Positions 46,445-57,924 of a DNA stretch of 64,000 nt are shown here, in pieces. Each line of letters begins with the position of its first letter. Positions within the stretch are counted from its first letter, which is position 1. This DNA is from Dermatemys mawii. Lineage: Eukaryota; Chordata; Testudines; Dermatemydidae. Location of the stretch: contig ML677341.1 in NCBI GenBank assembly GCA_007922305.1, forward strand, positions 65,251,680 to 65,315,679, given 5' to 3'. The position numbers and the translations under genes are program-made. The notes beneath the pieces are model-generated. The model was not told where the DNA came from. It did not search any database and saw only the letters and a program-made list of their open reading frames with translations.

Positions 46445-49224
46445 GACCTAACAATACAAAATGGTCATCTCTGGAGATAAGTGTCTCCCACCTCCTGTCT
46501 AGAGGGGGTTTGTCTGAAGACACGCTACCTTTGAATGACCTGTTTGTGATGCTCAGGGATCTCTATGTACCCCAGTGCTTTCTGCCAGTTGGCATCCAGA
46601 GGTTCTTGGGTCACACATGGATTCTGCCAAGGCCATATTTCTGAGGAAGATATGTCAGCACTAGTAAACAGCATTAACATCTTTAAATCTTTTCATGTCT
46701 GCTCAATATTACCCAAATGTCCTGACCTTTCCCAGAGATTCATCCCAGTTTTCTTTTATATTATATATATTTCTGAATACATGCAATTTTAAAGATTAGA
46801 ATCTATATTTTCCTAAGATCTTACTAATTACTTTGTGATATCCTTTCTTAAATGTCCAAGTACTTATATTTACTGACCTTAATAAAAAGGGAAGCCCAGG
46901 AACCTGAAATCTTGGGAAAGGATTCCAACACCCTGAATAATAAATACAAATTATTTTGTTTTCTGAGAAACAATGTGTCTTTTCAGTCAAACATGAGTCT
47001 TTCAAGCAGACTGAGACTTTCCTCTGTATAATAATTCTGTTGTTCTGTTGAAATGCAAAATCATGTGGATTTCTGTGTTCTCTGGAGCTTGTCTTTTTGC
47101 ATTTCCATGTCATCCTGGTAGCTAGCTGGGTGAAAGACAAGAGTGCATGAAGCTCAGTGGTTTTCTCATCCAAATTCTAAGTAAAATGATACTAATGCAG
47201 AAAGAAGCAGGCTCTAGAGCAAGTAGAAATATGGGAAATGAGACCACACAATAAGTAATTGTATACAAGAAGCAACTTTTGCTGTACTCAACTGGGAACA
47301 AAAAAACACATACACACTCCCCATGTATTTGTGATTACAAAAATATTGCTATAAAGATATGCTTCAGTTACTGAATGTGATTACCCCTGGGTTTATTGAA
47401 GCATTACGATATTCAAAGGGATGGGGAAGCATAAAACCCACAACTACAAAGCCAGTGTTAAAGACCCGCATTCTACCGAAGCTATTAGTCACTCATAAAT
47501 GTATTATCAGACAGCTCTCTAAATGTGAAATAATTTTCATTATTAAGAACTGGTACAGTCAAGTGTGTAGCCCATATAACTACACAACTGTTAAAACATT
47601 ATCTATCTGCTAGATTGCTGTGTACAGTGAATATATATTTAGTTACCAACAAAAGCTCTGTAGTTTTTCAGCACTCCTTGTTTTCTTTATCTTCAATACA
47701 TGCAGCTAATATTTATGTTCTCTTTTACCTTTCAAGCATCTTACTGATTTGTCAAAATTATAACTTACTATTTGAAGTTTGTTGATCTAACACAGTTCTG
47801 AATTTCTTGATTTGGATATTAAAATCTTTTTTCCTCCAGCAACAGCGTTAGAAGTTACAGTATGCACTATAAAAGCTTTTCATTCATTCACCTATTTACA
47901 CTCAGAAACATCCAGTAAAAAGCCCCCGCAAAGAACTGTAAGTTCTAGATTTTTACTTTATGATCCTTCCATGGCCTTTTTAGATGGATCATTTTAGATG
48001 AGGAGATTGCCAGGACATAACAGGCATAGTTTATTCTGTAGACCTATATTTTGCAAAGCACCTTGGAAGCCAAGCTGACTGTTGCTAACCAGGGGAGTTT
48101 GCATCCAAATACATAGTATAGTTGACAAGATTAGTGCTGTAACACACAAAGCTCATTGGACTTAGTGCAGCTCTTCTTGGTAATTCTAATCCCTTACGTG
48201 ATCCCAACAATATATTCTTCTGCTCTAAGATTTTGTATAAGAACTTTTCTTTCATCATGCCTGTGTTCCAATTTTCCCTTTACACAGAATTTGTCCTCTT
48301 CTTAATGCCTTTCCTCCCTTTTTACTCCACCTCTACAGACTGTAAAAATATGCTATATTCTTATTGAGGCATTAATAGAATCATACATGCTTTACTTTAC
48401 TTTAATGCATTAGGCCCTATAAGAAAGGGTCATATTGTTGCTACATGTCTCAGTTAATTAAGTCTCCTTGAACAGTACTGAAATTCCCTTTTCAGATTTT
48501 TCTTATGCATGTATAATTCACCTGGACTCGTCCTAATCAGTCAGATTTTTCAATAAAACATTATAAATCTAACTTAATGCGAAAACTTTCTGAACAGGCA
48601 GAGTGCCAGTTTTCAAAAAAAAAAAAAAATTAGCTTGATTTCCCCCATTCATTTTACAAAAATAGTTTATTTTACGGGCTCTTTGGCAACTTTTTAAAAA
48701 GTATATAGTCAATGTGATTTTGTATAAAGTCAGCCCAAAATAAAATAAATTTCCATGTTGTATTCATATAATTCAAGAATGGGTAAACCGATTTTTTTTA
48801 TGAAGTTAAATAATGCTAAGTTTGGACAGAGATCTGCTATTTCATGTTTTGGCTTGGAACACATTTTTACAGTTCAAAAGACAGTTTGTAATGGATGCTG
48901 AACAAACCTCAACTCTGCAAGCCAAGAGTTGTTTATTATGAATGCCAGAAAGGAAAATGACAGTGAAAGTGTAGATAGTAGCACGTAATTGCTTTTGAAG
49001 AAAGCACAAGCTACCAAAATCTGCTTTGATTTCTAGCTACTGAATCTTGTATTTGAGCCCAAAATACAAGCAATAGATGGGCCAAACGTCTTCTTACTTA
49101 GCATCTACCTTTTAAAAAAATGAATATAACTATGGATCTCTTGAATGGGCCATCTTCTTCCCTTCAGATGACTTTGAATAAGGTTGGATCACTGTGTACT
49201 AGCTTCACAGCAACAATGCCAGGA
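46445..49224. other. Unrecognised noncoding stretch
   Basis: AT-rich, with a run of 14 A at about 48616-48629. Short frames only and no motif. I see no gene. Confidence 0.45.
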
Positions 49225-49556
49225 GAGCTACAGCTGGTTTGGAAATGATGGTTTTTCCCTCACAAAAACTGACATAAAAATTTGTTGGTCTTAGTTTTGT
49301 CAAAAATTTTATTTGAAGACTTTCTGGAGGGATGCGGGGGGGGGGGAGCATGAAAAGCAAGATTTTGTCTGTGTCATTTTATTTGTTTTATTCTCTGCAA
49401 GAAAAAGCTTTTGGTTCCCCATAAGTAAATAAACAAAGACCTGAAAACTGATTTTTTTCCTCAACAAAAATGGTCTTGTTTGCAAAAAATCATTTTTTCA
49501 AGAAGACCATTTTCTCTCAAAAAAGTTGAGATGGAAATATTTTTGACCAGCTCTAG
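49225..49556. repeat. MITE-like AT-rich repeat with 'AGCTGGT' ends
   Basis: The left side 'acagctggtttggaaatgatggtttttcc' and the right side 'gatggaaatatttttgaccagctct' are loosely inverted. The interior is rich in 'caaaaa'/'tttttg' words plus a G run (49338-49347). Fragments of the same sort appear near 1101 and 33135-33155. The TSD is unclear. Confidence 0.5.
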
Positions 49557-50861
49557 GAAGAACTCCTGGGTCATATGCTGCCCCTCCCCATTCCATCTGC
49601 ATTTGCACTTGTGACAGTGCAGAGTATCTGAAAAGCCAATTTACCTGTCTGTTTGTGCAGTCCCTGGCTGGTACCAGGTGGCTTGGGGCCAGCTATGCTT
49701 GCTCTATGCCACTCTGTCTGCTGTAGGAGTCATCAGGGAATTGTCGGGAAAGGTGGACACTGCACTCTGGGCAGAATAGTCCCTTGGCAAACATAATCAG
49801 TCAACACAATATAGAGCAGCCACAAGGCTGCCTTAAGTTGAACCACAGGGACATAAAAAGTCACCTTTTACCACCTAGATAGTTTTCAGTATCATAGTAG
49901 TTCCCCATTTCCCTTCACCTCCTCCTCTGCCATTTTACCTAAACTCATTCACATACCTTTTCCCTACACTTTCAGTGTAAATCTCCAGATGTTGCTTTTA
50001 ACCAGGGGGATGAATGACCAACCCTTTCCAAAGATGACCTCTATGGACTGTCTGGAAACAGATGTTCAAATCAATTTGAGTAGCTCTCCTGGCTTTACAT
50101 GTCCCCTGTGATTAGCGTATTCCCTGGCAACCATCAGCTATGTTCAGGAAGAATTTGGAAAAAATCTTTAAAATATTTGGAAAAGTTCTTTGTTTTTTCA
50201 AAACATGTATTCTTTATCATTTTGAGGGAAAAGCCATTCCAGATATAGCTGCCCGCCCACCAGCCAAAATTTTGTTTGTTTTCAAGGTGCGGTTTAAACA
50301 TTCTGTCCAAATCCAACAAACCTACTGATGTATCACGTTATGGTTCTTTTCCTTTCTCCTGCCACCTTTTGTTTCACAAAATATTGAATCCATAACAGCA
50401 TACAGATAAGATATTTTATCTCGCTCTGTTATTTTCCTCGTCACCCTTTTTTGTAGCCAATATTAAAACCTTATCAGTCTGTTAAACACAAAGGCAAAAA
50501 TATACGTGTTTGTGCATCTAGGATTTCTTGTACGAACTTCCTTTCAAACAGCTGCTACTTGTATGGCATTATCTAGTGTGAGCCAAAGGGGAAAGCACCA
50601 GTATATAGGGATGCCAACTACTGTAGAAAACAGATAGCAGCTTCCTCCCAGAATCCTCTTATGATTCATGACAGAAAGCTTTTGAGCATACATACTGTAC
50701 TTATAGATTGGCAAAAGCACTTTATCAAAAGTCAAGAGACCATTACATGAAAGCATCAGGAATAGGTATCGAAGGTGAATTGCAGAGATCAAATAAAAAT
50801 TAAGTTAAGGTCGGAAATATTTTGCTGATTGCCTCTTAGAAGGGAGAGGGAGGGCATACAG
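49557..50861. other. Unrecognised noncoding stretch
   Basis: No gene or named repeat seen. Confidence 0.45.
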
Positions 50862-51090
50862 CAGTGGTGGGCAAACTATGGCCCGAGGGAAGCATCCGGC
50901 CCTCCAGATGTTTTAATCTGACCCTCAAACTCCTGCTGAGAAATGGGGTCCAGGGCTTGCCCTGCTACACATGTGCCATGGCTCTGTGCGACTCCCAGAA
51001 GCAGCAGCATGTCCCCCACAGAGAGGTGCAGGGGTGCAGGCTTCGGGCAGCACTTACCTCAAGCAGCTCCAGGAAGCAACCAATGTGATA

Positions 51091-52057
51091 TGCCATGAAA
51101 AAAAGCTAATGCGGTCTTGGGATTTCCAATAGAGATAAGGAGGTGTTAGTACCATTATACAAGGCACTGGTGAGACCTCATCTGGAATACTGTGTGCAGT
51201 TCTGGTCTCCCATGTTTAAGAAGGATGAATTCAAACTGGAACAGGTACAGAGAAGGGCTGCTGGGATGATCCGAGAAATGGAAAGCCTGTCTTATGAAAG
51301 GAGACTCAAAGAGCTTGGCTTGTTTAGCCTATCCAAAAGAAGGCTGAGGGGAGATCTGATTGCTCTCTATAAATATATCAGAAAGATAAATACCAGGGAG
51401 GAGGAGGAATTATTTAAGCTCAATACCAATGTGGACACAAGAACAAATGGATATAAACTGGCCAGAAGGAAGGATAGACTGGAAATCAGATGAAGGTTTC
51501 TAACCATCAGAAAATTGAAGTTCTGGAACAACCTTCCAAGGGGAGCAGTGAGAGGATAAAGACCTATCCGGCTTGAAGACTAAGCTTGATGAGTGTATAG
51601 AGGCGATGGCATGATGGGATAGTGTAATTTTGGCAATTAATTCATCTTTGACTATTAGCGGTAAATATGTCCAATGGCCTGTGATGAGATGTTAGATGGG
51701 GTGGGACCGAGTTATTGCAAAGAATTCTTTCCTGCATGTCTGGCTGGTGAGTCTTGCCCACATACTCAGGGTTCAGCTGATCACCATATTTGAGTCCAGA
51801 AGGAATTTTCCTCCAGGGCAGATTGGCAGAGGCCCTGGGTTTTTTTCGCCTTCCTCTGCAGCCTGGGGCACAGTTCACTTGCTGGAGGATTCACTGCACC
51901 TTGAAATCTTTAAATCATTATTTGAGGACTTCAGTATCTCAGACATAGGTGAGAGGTTTATTGCAGGAGTGGGTGGGTGAGATTCTATGGCCTGCGTTGT
52001 GCAGGAGGTCAGACTAGATGATCATAATGGTCCTTTCTGACCTTAAAGTCTATGAGT
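51091..52057 (+). mobile_element. CR1 LINE 3' fragment nested in hAT
   Basis: Begins in 'atgaaaaaaagctaatgcggtcttgggat', a CR1 ORF2 segment, and covers the RT C-terminus, the 3' UTR ('gggttcagctgatcaccatatttgagtccagaaggaattttcctcc') and the terminal 'cagactagatgatcataatggtcctttctgaccttaaagtctatgag'. Its position between the two halves of the hAT shows it inserted after the hAT did. Confidence 0.92.
51143..51493 (+). pseudogene. CR1 RT C-terminal remnant, open for 116 codons
   Basis: The translation contains [20 protein letters not shown], then KLEQVQRRAAGMIREMESLS, then LFSLSKRRLRGDLIALYKYI, all standard CR1 ORF2 C-terminal blocks. It is the best-preserved LINE coding piece in the window, but it lacks the endonuclease and the catalytic RT domain and cannot be functional. 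The reading frame ends at a stop just after a KDRLEIR segment. Confidence 0.9.
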
Positions 52058-52495
52058 CCCTCCTCCCACTCCTATACATAGGGGCAGCCAGGGAGCTCCA
52101 CACACTGCCCCCGCCCCAAGAGCCACCCCTTCAGCTGCAGGGACAGTGCCTGTGGATAGAGCAGTGTGCAGAGCCTCCTGGCTGCATCTCCACATAGGAG
52201 CCAGAGGTGGGACATGCTGCTGCTTCTGGGAGCTGCCTGAGGTAAGTGCCGCCTGAAGCCTGCCCTCTGACCACCTCCAGTACCCAAACCCCTGCCCCAG
52301 TCCTCATCCCCCTCCTGCCCTCCGAACCCCTCAGCCCCACCTTCCTGCACCCCAGAGCCTGCACCCCCAGCTAGAGCCTTCAACCCCTCCCATACTCCCA
52401 ATCTCCAATTTTATGAGCATTCATGGCCCATCATACAATTTCCATACCCATATGCAGCCCTTGGGCCAAAAAGTTTGCCCACTCCTGGCATACAG

Positions 52496-53846
52496 CAAAG
52501 GAATATGTTTGCAATAGCTTTTAAAAAAAGAAAATCCATGTGTGAAATTTTCTGGCAATTTCATGTTCCTAAAGACATCCTAGATCACAAGATTCTGTGA
52601 CATCATTATCCAGGAACATTCTGTGAAAGCAAGGGTTTCCATGGGACTCTTGCTTGATATCCCTGGTATCACAAAGTCAGTAGTGTACGGGTGTCTCTGA
52701 GGCACACAGCCCCTCAAGGCTCCTCTTGAAGCAGTGCAGTTTATACACCCCTCACCTTGTTCAGTAACAAAGCAGTGTCATTTATCTGGCACATCCATGC
52801 CGATACACCATTGGAAGTCCCTCAGTCAGTGATTGCTGAAAACCCAGGATTACTGATAAATGATCAAAATAAAGGATGATGGAACAAGGTGACCCATTTA
52901 GTCCATATGAAATGAAGACTTAGCTATTTACATGCTCTCAAGCACCAACCCATACTAAGCACAAGGCCAGACTACTTTTAGGTCATCACACATGGGAGAA
53001 CCCAAAACTATTTTACAAGAGCGTGTTCCAATTTAATTTTGTGGCTTAATTTATTCTCCTTTGTGTAACTAAATGACCAGGCTAAGTTTCCCACCTGTAT
53101 AAGATATATGCCAACATTGTTAGCAAACATTTTATAACTATTACAGGCTTGGTCATAAACCAGGCTGGATTGTTGACTCTTCTGGAATGGATTCTGCAGT
53201 GACTTTGCTTGTTCAGTTCACCAAGGCTAGGTGATCTGTAATGATCATTACATCTATAGATCTGTAATCATCCATGCGAGTGTGATTTAACTACAAAGCA
53301 ATCGAGCTGCCAATCCTGTGAAACAGGGGTTCAAAAATCATAACTCGGGCCTCAAAAATCATGATGTCTTAAAAAAATAAAATGCATTTGGGCTCGTTTT
53401 ATTTTCCTTCTGTTTTTGGAGTTTCTAGCATACACAGGAGTCATGCTTTCAAGCTTGTCCCTGTGAATAGGTGCAGTAAACCTAGCAGTAACTTAAGGTA
53501 GGTTAGAAAATGCCTGTATGGTCTGAAATAGACCACAGAGCTCTTAAGCGTAAACTCTTAAAAAAACAAAAACAAAGCAAAAAAAACAACAACAGCTTTA
53601 AATGGGAGGTTGCTGGACCAAGGACTGAGGGTCAAATTGTACAACCCTTCCTTGGGATGAGCAATTTCTCACTCTGAGTAGTGCCATTAACTTCAGTGAA
53701 ATTAGTAATGGAGTAAGGGTGACAGAATTTCTCTCTGGGTAAAGACCTAAAGATTTTATCCAATAATAGGCCAGATCCTTGAGTAAGGAGTGGTGCACAA
53801 ACTGTATCACACCCCTTGAGTAGCTCGGGGAGTCACTGAGTCACAG
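52496..53846. other. Unrecognised noncoding stretch
   Basis: No gene. A (CAAAA)-like A-rich run lies at 53558-53594, and a small old repeat with 'attaacttcagtgaaattagtaatgg' at 53680-53715. Confidence 0.45.
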
Positions 53847-53856
53847 AAACCCTTGA

Positions 53857-54114
53857 AAAAAAACAGGAGTACTCGTGGCACCTGAGAGACTAACCAATTT
53901 ATTTAATCAAATAGAATTGGTATGGCAATTTCCACCTTTTCATGTTCTCTGTGTGTATATATATCTATATCTTCCTACTGTGTGTTCCATTCTATGCATC
54001 CGATGAAGTGGGCTGTAGCCTATGAAAGCTTATGCTGAAATAAATTGGTTAGTCTCTAAGATGCCACAAGTACTCCTGTTCTTTTTGCAGATACAGACTA
54101 ACACATCTGCTCAA
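53857..54114. mobile_element. Hammerhead-type retroelement, copy D (different subfamily)
   Basis: Flanked by the exact 10-bp TSD aaacccttga (53847-53856 and 54115-54124). Outer arms 53863-53904 and 54038-54079 are 42-bp inverted repeats with few mismatches ('acaggagtactc' ... 'gagtactcctgt' type). The interval between them is single-copy rather than palindromic and holds a plus-strand hammerhead-like motif. The tail 'tttttgcagatacagactaacac' (about 54082-54104) matches copies A and B. The shorter inverted arms and the unique centre suggest a different subfamily or an unequal arm arrangement. Confidence 0.85.
53994..54038 (+). ncRNA. Hammerhead-like motif, degraded, copy D
   Basis: The core CCGATGA (54000-54006) is followed by stem II GTGGGC/GCCTAT with two G-T wobbles (54008-54013 with 54018-54023, loop TGTA), GAAA (54024-54027) and GC-TTAT-GC (54028-54035). 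The cleavage position reads TG (54036-54037), and hammerheads do not cleave after G there. The first core base is C-C-G instead of C-U-G. Catalysis is therefore unlikely, but descent from a hammerhead is clear. Confidence 0.6.
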
Positions 54115-54124
54115 AAACCCTTGA

Positions 54125-55384
54125 GATGCAATTCCTCCCCTGTTTCTCCATTGCTCTTTGGTGGGACAACACAAGCATAGTAATTGGCTGCTGGCCTATA
54201 ACAGTGTCAAATGACACTGCACCCCATGCAGCCGTGGCTGTATTTCCTAATGCACTGGAAGCATGGAGATGTGCCAAGGCTCTCCCATTTGCCACCCTTC
54301 ACTGCTGCTGGCTCCAGGAGGGGGAATAAGTGAGCATGCAGCACCCACTCACCTCTGCACACCCAAACCCAACGTCAGGATAGTCTTCATTGCCCCTCAG
54401 CACTGGGCATGGAGACAAGTTACAATACAGCACATAATTAGCTGACCTTTAGAGGCCTTACACTCAACTGAACAGCATCTCTCCATTTGTCTGTAATGTG
54501 ATAACTCTGGAACACCACATCTGATCAATTCTAAGATTTCAGGGAATGATCTAGACAGCAGTGGGCAGAATCCTGGTTATTTTGGTGAAAAGCAGAAGCG
54601 AGTTGAGTGGATGGTAATCATTAACACATTCAATGTGCATGTTTCTTTCTCACCGGTCCCTTTTTCTTACTTCAGCAGCTGCCTTGAGAGCTCAGAGTTC
54701 ATGTCATCCATTTTCTCCCTCCCCTTTCACTCTTTTCATTTGCTTCTTCAAAGAGATCCCATGAAGGTGGCCCCCCTTTGGAAACCAGTGCTGCTTGAGC
54801 TTTGTGAGTAATGAAATTTCAATCTATCACACAATGGCAGATGCATCCTTTTCTGCTCCCCTACGGGAGGAAGAATAGCAACTGCCCAGCATGAACAACA
54901 GAACTGCTTTCCAGTTCTCAACAACTGGCCGTGCATAAAAATAATTCATGGTGATCCCAAAGGTTGCATTTCTTATCGACTCTGCCACATACACCAGAAG
55001 CTGATAAGACAGACAGAAAGAAGATAATCGCTGCTATCAAGCTGTCCGGGTACTTTATTGTTATTTCATCATCATATATTTATGGAAAAACAGCTTTTTT
55101 ATATAATGGAAATAACAGAATAAAGTTTCTCTTTCACCCTTCTGAACTGTGATAGCTGACAGAGTAGATCTCATGTTTAATATTAACGTAATAGATGAAT
55201 GGCCTTATGTACGTCTTAAGCAAGCCCAAATTTCTTCTGATTGGTTCATAAAATGAAAAAATCAAAAATGTTCTTTGAAAACATCATGTTCCCTAAAAAA
55301 AAATCCTTCACAGCCATATCTTGTCCTTCTGGCTCCAAGTGTTTGCAAAAGAATAATATACATAATTCTGTTAAAATTATTTTG
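54125..55384. other. Unrecognised noncoding stretch
   Basis: No gene or named repeat seen. Confidence 0.45.
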
Positions 55385-55880
55385 AGGCTTAACACATAGT
55401 AACTGCTGTACTGGAACAGACTGATGGTCTGTCCAGTCCAGTATCTCCTTGCATACGGTGATTTATAGCAGATGTTTCAGAGGAAGGAATAAAATGTACT
55501 TGGCAATTGTATAATACTATCCTCTGGGGGAAAATTTAATCCTTTCCCCAGCTGGCTATCACCCCATAACCTAAAGTCTGAGCATAGGTAATTGTTATGC
55601 TAATTGTATAATTGCAGATGATATTCTTATTCATGAGTGCTTCTTTTTGAGTCTTACTAATCTATTTCCCTCCATGAGATCAAGTGGCAGCGAGTTCCAC
55701 AAGCAAATTCTACTTTGCACCTCCCTTTACTTTATCTGGCCTACATGTGTGCTTCACTGAATTTCCCCTTGTAGTTCATTACAGGGTGGGATTAAAAGGA
55801 GGTCCTTACTGACTTTCTTGGTCTGTATTTTATATGGATGTATTATATCTCTTCTTACTCCTCTCTTTTCCAAAAGAAAA
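55385..55880 (-). mobile_element. CR1 LINE 3' fragment, minus strand
   Basis: Starts at the LINE 3' end ('gtactggaacagactgatggtctgtccagtccagtatctcc') and continues through the reverse-complemented tail to 'gcgagttccacaagcaaattctactttgcacc' and 'gtccttactgactttcttggtctgtattttatatggatg'. It parallels 9410-9890 in inverted order, so it belongs to the same subfamily as the long copy. It is well diverged. Confidence 0.8.
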
Positions 55881-55917
55881 AATATTCTTGTTTTGAAAAA
55901 TTCTCCCCATGTGGAAG

Positions 55918-55920
<3 letters not shown>

Positions 55921-55988
<68 letters not shown>
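55921..55988. repeat. Compound microsatellite (CT)19(CA)15
   Basis: A pure CT tract (55921-55958) passes directly into a pure CA tract (55959-55988). The perfection of both tracts suggests it is length-variable. The open frames reading Ser-Leu and Thr-His repeats across it are artefacts. Confidence 0.97.
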
Positions 55989-55991
<3 letters not shown>

Positions 55992-56307
55992 CCCATGTAC
56001 ATCTAATCAATCTCCTTGCTCTTCATGGCTAAGCCTGATCATAGCACGCAAGGTGAAGTTTGTATTTATTACAGGGTAGGGCCAGACTCTGCAATTTCTT
56101 AACATGTTGAATGGCACACATACATATCCCCTTCCAGAGAATGGGATAATGTGTGCGAGTAAATGTTAACTGCTCTAAGGATGCAGAAGTGCACTCTCAT
56201 ATTCAGTAACATTATAATATAACCCATTGCACACAGATTTCCTAAAGTGTCCCTTTTCTGAACCACTCTAGTGCTATTGCCTAATAGACTGAAAGCTTTA
56301 TACATGC
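55989..56307. other. Unrecognised short noncoding stretch
   Basis: No gene or repeat identified. Confidence 0.45.
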
Positions 56308-56315
56308 TAGTATGG

Positions 56316-56430
56316 TAGGGTGACCAGATGTCTGATTCTATAGGAACAGTCCAGATTTTTGGCTCTTTTTCTCATACAGACTCCTATTACCCCCATCCCG
56401 ATTTTTCACACTTGCTGTCTGGTCATCCTA
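56316..56430. mobile_element. Non-autonomous hAT MITE, 115 bp, copy 2
   Basis: Exact 8-bp TSD tagtatgg (56308-56315 and 56431-56438) and terminal inverted repeats TAGGGTGACCAGA and, from the right, TAGGATGACCAGA. The interior matches the copy at 7771-7894 throughout ('cctattacccccatcccgatttttcac'). Confidence 0.93.
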
Positions 56431-56438
56431 TAGTATGG

Positions 56439-57651
56439 TCACCAAATTATTGCCTCTGATCTAGGAGCTAGAGTAGTAACAGCTCCTCTTTCTTACTCAC
56501 CCCAATTTGATTGAAAACAAAGAGAAAAATAATTTCTCAGTTAAAAAAAGAAAACTACCTCTGTCTTTCTTCATGATATACGGGGCTACAGGGCAAGGAA
56601 ATGTATATGGAGCTGTAAAAGTTGGAGACATAATGAAGCACACTATAAGGAATAGAAGTCAGCATGGGGTACTGATGCTTCCTTTCAGAATGTAGCCAAC
56701 AGGGTTAATGTCTGGCCTGATAAAATTCTGGCAGCTGTTACAGAAAACACAATGGGCATTGTCGTCATTGAGAAAGTGGTTTTGTTTTCCCTGGCATGAG
56801 TTACTGTTTGGAAGCAGTCTTAAAATAGAGAAAAAAAAAAAAGCCAGTCATATAACTTAAAACTAAAAGGGGTTGTGCCAGAGTTGTTACTCTGCTATAT
56901 TCCTAGGAAGAATTATTGGTTCTTTGTTCTGCAACAGTTATTTATGTACCTGAAATGAAACTACCTTCAAAACTCCATGCATACTTAATGCAGCTTCCAT
57001 CAGAAATATGATCCATCATACTTAAAATGTACCAACTCAGACATGCTCCCTAAATGTCCAGTATATTTGCATATGAAATGCAGTTACATCCTGTTTCAGT
57101 CACTTCCCCTCACTCACTAAGGGGCTCCTACTTCTTTGTGTGTGTTTCCCCAACAAGTGAAAAGATGCTGCAAGTGCATTTCTATTATATGGTGCAATGT
57201 CACATTCCTCATATCCTTCTTCAATGTTGAAATGTTTTGCCTTCCAGACATGATATCAGATCAGATCCTCAGGACACAGCGGTTTACACTGAGTCTCTGG
57301 CCCAGTGAGTATGACAGTAGATATTTTGTTTGTTTCACTGACCTTTACTTCTATTCTCTGTGATCGCTTGCCATCAAATGGGCATAAGCAAAATTAACAA
57401 GCAGGAGAAAGAGGAGATTAATCATTATAAAAAACTATGCATTTGAAGTTGCTGATTCCTCTCTTCTGTAAATTCAGAAATGACAAGCAAAGATACAGTT
57501 ATAGACTACAGGAGTTACTGTACCATGTGACTTGCCTCAAGGAAATGGAAAGAGACTCAATGGATGCTGGTATTTGGCAACTTGAAATTAAGCAACTAAT
57601 TTCTTTCCTTAAAATTATTTCAGATGAAGCCTCTACTCTGAACAAATCTCA
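56439..57651. other. Unrecognised noncoding stretch
   Basis: AT-rich. No gene or repeat identified with confidence. Confidence 0.45.
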
Positions 57652-57924
57652 GGGCTGGTCTACTCTAAGGGCAAGGTCAACCTAAGATTGCGTAGCTGAA
57701 GCCGGCGTATCTTAGGTCGACTTACCTGGCCTTTCACACTGTGGCGAGTTGACTGCTGCCACTCCCCCATCGATTTTGCTTCTGCCTCTTGCAGAGGTGG
57801 AGTTCCGGAGTTGACGGGGAGAGCACTCAGGGATCTATTTAGTGTGTCTACACTAGACGTGATAAATCAATCTCCAATAGATTGATCACTGCCTGCCAAG
57901 TCAGTGGGTAGTGCAGACATACCC
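57652..57924. mobile_element. MITE with 'GGG..GTCTAC' ends
   Basis: The left end is 'gggctggtctactct' and the right end read inward is 'gggtatgtctgcact', loosely inverted. The interior carries 'aggtcaacctaagattgcgtagctgaagcc', 'tatcttaggtcgacttacc', 'ggagttccggagttgacggggagagc' and 'gtgtctacactagac', in the order of a DNA repeat I recognise as common in turtles. No TSD was resolved. Confidence 0.7.

Larger units (their letters stand above)
50862..52487. mobile_element. hAT DNA transposon containing a nested CR1
   Basis: The element has exact 8-bp TSDs gcatacag (50854-50861 and 52488-52495) and terminal inverted repeats CAGTGGTGGGCAAACT and CAGGAGTGGGCAAACT (14 of 16). The non-CR1 parts are 50862-51090 and 52058-52487, about 660 bp. 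They carry a subterminal inverted pair: 'gggcagcacttacctcaagcagctcc' near 51045-51070 against 'gggagctgcctgaggtaagtgcc' near 52228-52250. No transposase is encoded, so the element is non-autonomous. The right end also matches positions 1-46. Confidence 0.93.

Noticed and set aside
55818..56032. Open frames with Ser-Leu and Thr-His repeats
   Set aside because: They translate the CT/CA microsatellite.
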